The notes beneath the pieces are model-generated. The model saw nothing but the letters and a program-made list of their open reading frames with translations. It searched no databases and was not told the DNA's origin. Shown here in pieces: positions 19,533 to 26,200 of a stretch of DNA of 64,000 nt (within the stretch, counting starts at the first letter, position 1; each line of letters begins with the position of its first letter). The translations under genes were made by a program, and so were the position numbers. Source of the DNA: Sva-07 sp963698435 (GTDB taxonomy: Bacteria; Actinomycetota; Acidimicrobiia; Acidimicrobiales; Ilumatobacteraceae). The DNA lies in NCBI GenBank assembly GCA_963698435.1, contig CAVOQV010000005.1:310001-374000 (forward strand), written 5' to 3'.

Positions 19533-19635
19533 GCGATGAGCGAGGCGACCGGATACGGCGGTTTCGCTCATCGCACGCCCGGTCGAGGCCCCAGCGATGA
19601 GCGAGGCGACCGGATACGGCGGTTTCGCTCATCGC
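19533..19635. repeat. Tandem doublet of a 42-bp palindrome, 61-bp period
   Basis: Two identical copies, 19533-19574 and 19594-19635. Each begins GCGATGAGCG and ends CGCTCATCGC, so the 10-base arms are perfectly complementary; the middle GGCGACCGGATACGGCGGTT is not symmetric. The same family occurs as a second doublet in opposite orientation at 33829-33931, with the same 61-base spacing. Confidence 0.9.
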
Positions 19636-19675
19636 ACGCCCAGGGAGCCGGGCTCGTCGCCGCGGCGTGGGGGTG

Positions 19676-19840
19676 GTGCGAACGCAGATCAGGGGGAACT
19701 GGAACTTCGCGGACATCTGGGAAGTGGTCGCGGACGAACTGCCGGCGCGCCGTGCCTGATCCACGGCGGCGACGATCGCGACTTCCTGTACACGGGCGGA
19801 ACCAGCGGCATGCCGAAGGGCGTGCTGGTCGACCGAGGCC
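19676..19840 (+). pseudogene. Remnant of an acyl-CoA synthetase (AMP-binding) gene
   Basis: From GTG 19676, a short frame encodes GNWNFADIWEVVADELP, the recognisable N-terminus of fatty-acyl-CoA ligases, then stops. Further on, in another frame, LIHGG and FLYTGGTSGMPKGVL appear. YTGGTSGMPKG is the AMP-binding signature that normally lies some 150 residues further into the protein. The rest of the gene is absent, so this is a frameshifted and internally deleted relic. It ends just before the SelW-like gene, whose -35/-10 region lies at the end of the relic. Confidence 0.7.
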
Positions 19841-19848
19841 GATCCCGA

Positions 19849-19854
19849 TACGGT
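19849..19854 (+). promoter_or_regulatory. -10 box of the SelW-like gene
   Basis: TACGGT, seven bases before ATG 19862. TGGTCG at 19826-19831 could be the -35, with a 17-base spacer. This indicates the gene is transcribed on its own and that ATG 19862 is the real start. Confidence 0.5.
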
Positions 19855-19861
19855 CGAGGCG

Positions 19862-20131
19862 ATGAGCGAGCATGTGATCCGCATCACCTATTGCGTCCCT
19901 TGAGACTATTCGGCCCGCGCCGTGAGCGCGGCCAGCGATCTGTTGTCCACCTACCAACACGTGATCTCGTCGCTGACGTTGATCACCGGCGCCAAGGGGA
20001 TCTTCGACGTCGACGTCGATGGCGAGATGCTGTACTCCAAGCACGCCACCGGCCGTCACGCCGACCCGGGCGAAGTGCTGGAGTTGTTCCGAGACCGGTG
20101 CGGACGAAACGTCACCCCGTACGGCGAGTAA
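19862..20131 (+). CDS. selW: SelW/Rdx family protein with in-frame TGA (candidate selenoprotein)
   Basis: An 89-codon gene of the Rdx (SelT/SelW/SelH) family, a thioredoxin-like fold with a redox CxxC or CxxU after the first strand. The start reads MSEHVIRITYCVP, then TGA (19901-19903, codon 14), then DYSARAVSAASDLL without any change of frame, ending TAA. Cys11 and codon 14 are exactly the Cys-x-x-Sec positions. The second half, GAKGIFDVDVDGEMLYSKHATGRHADPGEV, is the conserved Rdx core, and the total length is normal. A GC-rich hairpin follows the TGA. Conventional gene finders would start at GTG 19922 and miss the redox motif. The alternative is a Cys codon (TGC) misread as TGA, or a pseudogene; the known errors in this window are indels, not substitutions. 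No Sec-machinery genes are in the window. Confidence 0.8.
19912..19933 (+). promoter_or_regulatory. SECIS-like hairpin after the in-frame TGA
   Basis: GGCC, a bulged C, GCGC, a five-base loop CGTGA, then GCGC and GGCC form a strong stem starting eight bases after the TGA. The loop lies about 18 bases downstream, with a G among its first two bases, as is usual for bacterial SECIS elements. Any GC-rich coding region can form hairpins, so position is the main support. Confidence 0.5.
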
Positions 20132-20176
20132 CCGCCGCATCGGGGGTCCGACCCCGGATGTCACCAGGTGTACGGG

Positions 20177-21793
20177 TCAACTCATGCTGACGAGGTCGAG
20201 CCAGTCGTCCGAGAAGTAGTCGACGTCGCCGTCGGGCATCAGCAGCACCTTGGTCGGTTCCAGCTCGCGAACGAAGTCTTCGTCGTGGCTGACGAGGATG
20301 ATCGCGCCGGGCCAGTCGACGAGCGCGTCAGCGACCGCCTGCCGCGACGGCGGGTCGAGGTTGTTGGTCGGTTCGTCGAGCAACAACAGGTTGTTCCGCC
20401 CGACCATCAGCATCGCCAACGCGAGCTTGGTCTTCTCCCCACCCGACAACGTGCCCGACTCCTGGAACACCTTCTCGCCGGACAGCCCGAACATCCCGAG
20501 CAGACCACGGAGCTGCGTCTCGCCGAGGTTCATGCCGTCAGGAACGGCATCGCGGATGTTCGTGAGCAGCGATTCGTCGGTGCGAAGGTTGTCGTGTTCC
20601 TGAGCGTAGTAGCCGGCGTGCACCTGGTAGCCGAACTCGAAGTCGCCGAGGTCAGCGTCGGTCTCGCCGGCGAGGATGCGCAGGAGGCTGGTCTTGCCCG
20701 CACCGTTCAGCCCGAGCACCAGCAGGCGCTCGCCACGGCCGAGATCGAAGTCGATGTCCTCGAAGATCGTCGGGCCGCCGTATGCCTTGCACAGCCCGGC
20801 CGCTCGGATCACCGTTTCCCCGCACTTGGGCGGGTCGGGGAACCGAACCGTCATCGTCTTGGCCGCCTGCGGGCCGCGTACGCGCTGCGTCTCGAGGCGG
20901 GCGATTCGCTTCTCGACGCTGTGGGCCATCGCGGCCTTGGTCGCCTTGGCCCCGAACCGGTCGACGACGGTCTGCAACCGGTCGATCTCCTTGGCCTGGA
21001 GCACCGCCTTCTTCGCGAGTCGGGCCTCGTCGTCGGCTCGGGCACGCTGGTACTGGCTGTAGGTGCCTCGGTACTCGATGATCTCGCCGACGTCGGTTTC
21101 GGTGGCACGGTCGAGATGCAGGACGCGGGTGATCGACTCGTCGAGAAGTTCGAGGTCGTGGCTGATCACCAACAGTGCACCCTTGTACTGACGCAGGAAT
21201 CCGAGGAGCCACGCCTTCGCGTCGACGTCGAGGTGGTTGGTCGGCTCGTCGAGGCACAGGACGTCGGAGCCGGCGAACAGGATCCGAGCCAGCTCGACGC
21301 GTCGACGCTCGCCACCCGACAGGGTGGAGATCGGCTGATCGAGCCGGGCGTCGGGGATCCCGAGCCCTGCCGCCATCGCCCGTGCCTCGCTCTCGGACGC
21401 GTATCCGCCGGTGGTCCTGAAGGCCTCCTCGGCGGCGCTGTACCGGCTCACATTGCGCTCGTCGGGATTCTCCTCCATGGCGATGCGCAGCTTCTCGATG
21501 CGGGTGATCTCGTCGTCGATGCCCCGCCCGGACAGGACATGGGTGACGCAGCTGCGTCCGTCGAGCGCCGAGTCGATCTTGGGGTCCTGCGGCAGGTAGC
21601 CGAAGCCGCCCTTGCGCACGACCTGGCCGGACTTCGGCTCGTTGGCGCCACCCAACACCTTGAACAGGCTGGTCTTGCCGGCGCCATTGCGGCCGACGAT
21701 GCCCACCTTGTCGCGAGGCATGACGGTGAAGCTGGCGGAGTCGACGAGTAGTCGGCCCCCCACTTCCACCGAGATCGCCTGGGCCTGGAGCAT
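20177..21793 (-). CDS. ABC-F family ATP-binding protein
   Basis: A 538-residue cytoplasmic protein with two ABC ATPase domains and no membrane part. Walker A motifs are GIVGRNGAGKTS near 33-44 and LGLNGAGKTS in the second half; signature motifs LSGGERRRVELAR and LSGGEKTKLALA; Walker B LCLDEPTNHLD and LLLDEPTNNLD. The linker between the domains (about 240-310) is rich in Arg, Lys and Ala, as in ABC-F translation factors. These act at the ribosomal E site as translation or antibiotic-protection factors. Subgroup cannot be assigned from sight. A TAGCCT box lies six bases before the ATG. Confidence 0.9.
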   Translation of the reverse strand: MLQAQAISVEVGGRLLVDSASFTVMPRDKVGIVGRNGAGKTSLFKVLGGANEPKSGQVVRKGGFGYLPQDPKIDSALDGRSCVTHVLSGRGIDDEITRIEKLRIAMEENPDERNVSRYSAAEEAFRTTGGYASESEARAMAAGLGIPDARLDQPISTLSGGERRRVELARILFAGSDVLCLDEPTNHLDVDAKAWLLGFLRQYKGALLVISHDLELLDESITRVLHLDRATETDVGEIIEYRGTYSQYQRARADDEARLAKKAVLQAKEIDRLQTVVDRFGAKATKAAMAHSVEKRIARLETQRVRGPQAAKTMTVRFPDPPKCGETVIRAAGLCKAYGGPTIFEDIDFDLGRGERLLVLGLNGAGKTSLLRILAGETDADLGDFEFGYQVHAGYYAQEHDNLRTDESLLTNIRDAVPDGMNLGETQLRGLLGMFGLSGEKVFQESGTLSGGEKTKLALAMLMVGRNNLLLLDEPTNNLDPPSRQAVADALVDWPGAIILVSHDEDFVRELEPTKVLLMPDGDVDYFSDDWLDLVSMS

Positions 21794-21799
21794 CCGACC

Positions 21800-21805
21800 A
21801 GGCTA
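21800..21805 (-). promoter_or_regulatory. -10 box of the ABC-F gene
   Basis: TAGCCT on the minus strand, six bases before ATG 21793. Confidence 0.45.
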
Positions 21806-21813
21806 CGGGCAGA

Positions 21814-22899
21814 TCAGGGTGCGGGATCGGCAAGACCCGACGGAGGCGCAGTCGTCGCTGGCGGCTGGGTCGTCGCCGGTGGCTGGGTCGTCGCGGGTGG
21901 CTTGGGCGTGACGGGAGGCTGGGTCGACACCGGCGGCTGGGTCGATCCGGGCGCCTGGGTGTTGTCAGGGACTTCGGTCTCGCTCGGCACGGTGGTCGCG
22001 GCGGAGGAAGATGGCCCCGTCGTGGCCGTCGCCGACGACGACCCGGACGACGTCGACCGGCTCGACCGGCGACCGAGCACGGTGCTGCTGTCGCCACCGA
22101 TCACCGAATCGTCGCTGAAGCTCGAGCGGAGACACTCGCCTTCGCCGTCGACCTCCCCGAGCGCGGCAGCCACCGACTCCGCCAGGATCCGGCGACCCGT
22201 CTCGCTCGGATGGAGCCGATCACTGCTGAGCACGCCCGGCGTCTCGGAGATCGACTCCCAGTCGAGCACGGTGACGTTGTCGGATTCTGCACCGAGGCGA
22301 TTCACGACCTCGTTGACTTCGACGTAGTCGGGGCGGTACTCGGTGACGGTGAGCAAGACCACCGGTCGCGGTGCCAGCCGATCGAGGATCTCGACGAGTT
22401 CGGCCTCGTACTGCGCCGCGTCACCTCGATAGTTGCTCCCGAGGAAGACGACGGCGGCATCCCAGTCGTCCTCTGGATCGACGTCGTCGAGCAGCCTGTC
22501 CAGCACGCGGTTCCCGAATTCGATGAACCGGCTCGGTTCCGCCTCGACGGCAACCTGCCATCCGAGCGGAACGACAGCGTCACACATGTGATTGCCGTAC
22601 CGAGACGACGTCGAGGTGAGGATCGAATCGCCGATCATCAGCACCCGGTTGCCGTCGACGAGGTCACCGGTCAACTCGGCCTCGGTGCCATCTTCATCGA
22701 CGGGCGGCCGCACGACCACGACGGCGTCGCGGACCGCCGACGGCACCGCTGGCACGTCGCCGACACCAGCGAGCGTGGGAACCGGCGTCGCCGGGGGAAT
22801 CGTGTCGTCGGTCTCCGCGTCGGTGACACCACAGCCAGCCGCTGCGACGGCCAGCGCACCGAGGACAGCGAGTGATCGACAGCGGGACATCTTCACCAT
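21814..22899 (-). CDS. SGNH/GDSL-type hydrolase lipoprotein
   Basis: A 361-residue exported protein: signal with lipobox AAAGC at about residue 23, then an SGNH hydrolase domain with GDSILTSTSSRYG (block I Ser), VVFLGSNYRGD (block III) and SSDRLHPSETGRR (block V Asp and His). The C-terminal 100 residues are low-complexity, first Ser-rich, then short repeats of the type TQPPATTQPPAT, like a wall-spanning or glycosylated tail. The tail after a lipidated N-terminus is unusual. Probably de-esterifies a surface polysaccharide or lipid; substrate unknown. A second ATG lies three codons inside. Confidence 0.82.
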   Translation of the reverse strand: MVKMSRCRSLAVLGALAVAAAGCGVTDAETDDTIPPATPVPTLAGVGDVPAVPSAVRDAVVVVRPPVDEDGTEAELTGDLVDGNRVLMIGDSILTSTSSRYGNHMCDAVVPLGWQVAVEAEPSRFIEFGNRVLDRLLDDVDPEDDWDAAVVFLGSNYRGDAAQYEAELVEILDRLAPRPVVLLTVTEYRPDYVEVNEVVNRLGAESDNVTVLDWESISETPGVLSSDRLHPSETGRRILAESVAAALGEVDGEGECLRSSFSDDSVIGGDSSTVLGRRSSRSTSSGSSSATATTGPSSSAATTVPSETEVPDNTQAPGSTQPPVSTQPPVTPKPPATTQPPATTQPPATTAPPSGLADPAP

Positions 22900-22945
22900 T
22901 GAAGCGGGTTCGAGCCCTCCTGTGGCATCGCGGCCGTCGCCGGGA

Positions 22946-23313
22946 TCAGCGCGAGCGCAATTCGTCGCGGATCTCGGTGAGCAACTCGACCTCTGACGGT
23001 CCGCTGTCGGAGTCGGCCGGCTTCTTCATCGTGTTGTAGGCCTTGACGACGAGAAACAGACGAACGCGATGATCAGGAAGTTGACGATCAGCGTCAGCGG
23101 AGTCCCGTAGTTGATCTCGGCGTCACCGATGTCGATGCTGAGAGCACCGAAGTCCGGTTGCCCGATGATCGCAGCGATGATCGGCATGAAGATGTTGTCG
23201 ACGATGCTGAGCACCACCGGGGCGAAGGCCGTGGCGAGCACGAACGCAACCGCCAGCTCGACGAGGTTGCCTCGGTTGACGAAGTCCTTGAACTCCTTGA
23301 TCAGGTCCTTCAT
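22946..23313 (-). CDS. mscL: Large-conductance mechanosensitive channel MscL, frameshifted as sequenced
   Basis: Restored length is 122 residues. MKDLIKEFKDFVNRGNLVELAVAFVLATAFAPVV is the conserved N-terminal amphipathic helix and first membrane helix, GTPLTLIVNFLIIAFVLFLVVKAYN is the second, and EVELLTEIRDELRSR the C-terminal cytoplasmic helix. As sequenced, the frame breaks at about 23057-23061: FVLFLVV appears as FVCFSSS. One missing base (GTCTG for GTCCTG) restores everything to the stop. The channel opens under membrane tension on hypo-osmotic shock. The start ATG 23313 has an AGGA-type ribosome-binding site. Confidence 0.9.
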
Positions 23314-23441
23314 GGTGATCCTCCAGTGTTGGGTCGATGGGATTCGACGTGGCCCGACCAGCAGTGTGGCGGATCGGGAGCGCTCACGTCGAGTGGCTGG
23401 GGCAAGGGGTGGATGTCGGACGGTGATCGCGTGATGTTCGG

Positions 23442-24227
23442 TCAACGGGCCGTCCATCCTCCGTCGACGATGATGCTCTGGCCCGTCAGGAACGTGCCAG
23501 CCGACGACGCCAGCAGGAGGAGGGCACCATCGAGCTCGTCGAGTTGGCCCATACGCGGAATGGGTGAGTTCGCTGCGATGAAGCGTTGGCTGCCGTCATC
23601 GGTGTCCATGCCGTCGGTCATCTCCGACGGGAACCACCCCGGGCACAGAGCGTTCACGCGGACCCCCTTGCGGGCCCACTGCAGCGCGAGCTCGCGTGTG
23701 AGATTCACCACGGCGCCCTTGCTCGCGCAGTAGTGGGCCTGCTTGACCGGCGTCGAGCCGATGTGACCCAGCATCGATGCCACGTTGACGATCGAACCCG
23801 ATCCGTTGGCGATCATCGACGGCGCGCACAGTTTCGACAGGTGCCAGAGCGCCGTGACGTTGATCTCCATCGATGCCCGGAACCGGTCGAGCTCCTCGTT
23901 CTCGACGGCGACGGACCCACCGACCCCCGCATTGTTCACGAGCACGTCGACGCGCCCGAATCGATCCAGGACATCGGAGACCAAGCGTTCCCGTTCGGTC
24001 TCGTCGGCCAGGTCGGCAACGATCACGCAGGCCCCGGGCAACTCCGCGGCGAGCGCATCGAGGCGCCCTGCACGCCGTGCAGTCAGCACGACCTGTGCAC
24101 CAACGGCGTGGAGCACCCTCGCGAAGTGCTCGCCGAGTCCGGAGGAGGCGCCGGTGACGACGGTGACCAGATCATCCAGTCGGAAACGATCGAGGGGCGA
24201 AGCGGTGAGCGGAGCGCTGTTCGACAT
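23442..24227 (-). CDS. SDR family NAD(P)-dependent oxidoreductase
   Basis: A 261-residue classical short-chain dehydrogenase/reductase: nucleotide-binding VTGASSGLGEHFA, DVLVNNAGVGGS, catalytic Ser in IVNVASMLGHIGS, and YCASK with the Tyr and Lys. An Arg in VVLTARRAGRLD after the second strand is consistent with NADP preference. C-terminal GQSIIVDGGWTAR is typical. The substrate (a hydroxy or oxo compound) is unknown. ATG 24227 is chosen by the TAGGGT box eight bases upstream and the family's usual N-terminus. Confidence 0.9.
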   Translation of the reverse strand: MSNSAPLTASPLDRFRLDDLVTVVTGASSGLGEHFARVLHAVGAQVVLTARRAGRLDALAAELPGACVIVADLADETERERLVSDVLDRFGRVDVLVNNAGVGGSVAVENEELDRFRASMEINVTALWHLSKLCAPSMIANGSGSIVNVASMLGHIGSTPVKQAHYCASKGAVVNLTRELALQWARKGVRVNALCPGWFPSEMTDGMDTDDGSQRFIAANSPIPRMGQLDELDGALLLLASSAGTFLTGQSIIVDGGWTAR

Positions 24228-24235
24228 GGTTCCCG

Positions 24236-24241
24236 ACCCTA
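24236..24241 (-). promoter_or_regulatory. -10 box of the SDR gene
   Basis: TAGGGT on the minus strand, eight bases before ATG 24227. Confidence 0.4.
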
Positions 24242-24390
24242 GATTCCGTCGCCCGGCGGTCATGTTCTCGTCACGTCGCCGTCATCTCAGATCGCGCGAT
24301 CGGATGTCGAACACGTCGGTTGCATGACAACTTCGCTTCGAGGTGTCGACACACGAGACAGCGCGATCGGAACGAAGTAGGAAGGCATCC

Positions 24391-24615
24391 GTGGAACTCA
24401 CTCGACACACCTGGAATGCAGCCATCAAGCTCGCTGTCGTGCTCTCCGTCGTGGCCGGTTTCGCAGCCGTGCTGCTGTCCGCAGCCGGGGACATCCCGCA
24501 GGCCGCGATCGTGCTGCCCGTCATCGTGGTGGCGTTCAGCGCAAGCTGGATCCAGACCAGTCGTGTCCGTCGCGAGCACACACCGGTTCGCCTCGGCGTG
24601 CCGCACCATCGCTGA
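24391..24615 (+). CDS. Small two-helix membrane protein
   Basis: A 74-residue protein from GTG 24391, which has a clear AGGAAGG ribosome-binding site; the longer frame starting 48 bases earlier lacks one. Two hydrophobic segments are evident, LAVVLSVVAGFAAVLLSAA and AAIVLPVIVVAFSASW, joined by a short GDIPQ turn, with a basic C-terminus (RVRREH) probably cytoplasmic. No family recognised. It is a stand-alone gene. Confidence 0.6.
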   Translation: MELTRHTWNAAIKLAVVLSVVAGFAAVLLSAAGDIPQAAIVLPVIVVAFSASWIQTSRVRREHTPVRLGVPHHR

Positions 24616-24720
24616 GCCTTCTCAGCACCTTCGTCGGATCGTCGCAGCGGATCGCTTGATCGACGCGCCGAGCCGCCGTTCGCCTGAGACCTCGATGGCC
24701 GGCTGTGGCACCATCGAGCG

Positions 24721-25647
24721 ATGAGCCAACCGCCGGGTTCCCCGAAGGTCCGAATCGGGTTCGGACTGGGCACGTCCACCACGCTGCACGGGCCGTCGTA
24801 CGGCACCGTGGTCGATGCGCTCGAGCACCTCGGCTTCGACTCGCTGTGGTTGTCCGAACGCATCAGCAGCCCGGCACCCGATCCGTTGGTGGCGATGGCA
24901 TATGGCGCGGGCCGAACCGAACGCCTCAAGTTCGGGATGTCGGTGATGGTGCTGCCCGGGCGCAACCCGGTCGTGCTCGCGAAAGAACTCGCCACGCTGG
25001 CCGCCATGTCCGGCGGGCGGCTGCTGCCGGCGTTCGGTCTCGGCGCCGTCGACCCGGTCGAACAACAAGCCTTCGGCGTCGAACGGACCGAGCGGGCGAA
25101 GCGCTTCGACGAGATGTTGACGGTGATGCGCCACTGCTGGACCGGTGAACCGTTCACCCATCACGGAGATCGCTACGACTACGACGATGTCCGCGTGCTG
25201 CCGGCAGCGACGAAGATGGAGGTCTGGCTCGGCGGGATCGCGCCATCTGAGCTGCGCCGGATCGGACGGATGGCCGATGGCTGGCTCCCGTCGTTCGTGA
25301 CGCCCGCCGACGCCGCCGCGGGTCGAACCGTGATCGAGGAAGTGTGCGCGGAGCGTGGGCGCGGGATCGAACACGACCACTACGGCGCGCTCGTGCCGTA
25401 TTCCTTCGGGCCGATCCCCGACCGGCTGCTGGCGCTCCTCGCGAAGCGCCGCCCCGACCTGGCCGATCCCTCCGAGCTCGTCCCGACGTCATGGGACGGA
25501 CTCACCGACCTGATCCGACGCTTCATCGATGTCGGCACCTCGAAGTTCGTCGTGCTGCCCCTTTCGGAACCCGACGACGCCGATGCCTGGGTCGAGCACC
25601 TCACCGAAGCTGCTGACGTGCTGCTGCCACTCGAAACGCCGCGGTGA
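24721..25647 (+). CDS. LLM class F420-dependent oxidoreductase (TIGR03854-like)
   Basis: A 308-residue luciferase-like oxidoreductase: HLGFDSLWLSERISSPAPDPL, LKFGMSVMVLPGRNPVVLAKELATL, GGRLLPAFGLGAVDPVEQQAFGV and WLGGIAPSELRRIGRMADGWLPS are the family landmarks. This is the third LLM enzyme in the window; the three are only distantly similar. It overlaps, by GTGA, the start of a disrupted thioesterase gene, which suggests the two once formed an operon acting on a CoA ester. Confidence 0.87.
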   Translation: MSQPPGSPKVRIGFGLGTSTTLHGPSYGTVVDALEHLGFDSLWLSERISSPAPDPLVAMAYGAGRTERLKFGMSVMVLPGRNPVVLAKELATLAAMSGGRLLPAFGLGAVDPVEQQAFGVERTERAKRFDEMLTVMRHCWTGEPFTHHGDRYDYDDVRVLPAATKMEVWLGGIAPSELRRIGRMADGWLPSFVTPADAAAGRTVIEEVCAERGRGIEHDHYGALVPYSFGPIPDRLLALLAKRRPDLADPSELVPTSWDGLTDLIRRFIDVGTSKFVVLPLSEPDDADAWVEHLTEAADVLLPLETPR

Positions 25648-26145
25648 CGAACGGCGCAACGTCGCTCTTCGAGTCGTCCCGGCCCGACCGATGGACGCCG
25701 ATCGACTGGCAGATCGCTCGGCTCACCGTCGAGCTCACTCGTCCTGTCCCGGTGGGCAGGGCTCTCACCGTTTCGACCGGAATCGAACGCGATGGCCGCT
25801 AGGTGTCACTCGTCGCGTTGCGTTCCCACCGCGATGCGTGCGGACACCGGTTCACCGAGGGGGCCTGTGACGAGCCCGGGCCGGTCGGCGCATGGATTCG
25901 ACTCCTGGTGCCGGTCGTGCCCGACGAGACGCCCTCGGGGGCACAGCGGGCGGCGGCGGCCGCCGACTTCGGCAACCGTGCACCTCCTGCGACCCCCCGT
26001 CGGAGACTGGATCGGGATGCGGACCGCCTCGTACTACGGGTCGATCGCCGCGTCATCGGGCGCAGCGTGTGCGGAATCGGCGCTGTACGACTCCGACGGT
26101 CGCGTGGGACGAAGCGTCCAGAGCCTGATCGTCGACGAACGCTGA
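25644..26145 (+). pseudogene. Acyl-CoA thioesterase-like (TesB-type hotdog) gene, degraded
   Basis: Starts as GTG overlapping the LLM stop. The first frame reads WQIARLTVELTRPVPVGRAL, a thioesterase-superfamily strand and helix, and meets TAG after IERDGR. Further on LVPVVPDETPSGAQRAAAAADFGN continues the family pattern, then the frame changes and VHLLRPPVGDWIGMRTASYYGS ... SVQSLIVDER gives the expected C-terminus. The residues normally between FGN and VHLLRPP, and those at the N-terminus, are missing. A nonsense codon, a deletion and frameshifts together indicate a real pseudogene. Confidence 0.7.
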
Positions 26146-26200
26146 CGAGACCTTGACGCATCATCGGGAACCGAACGCCACCGTGTGACGTCCAACACAC

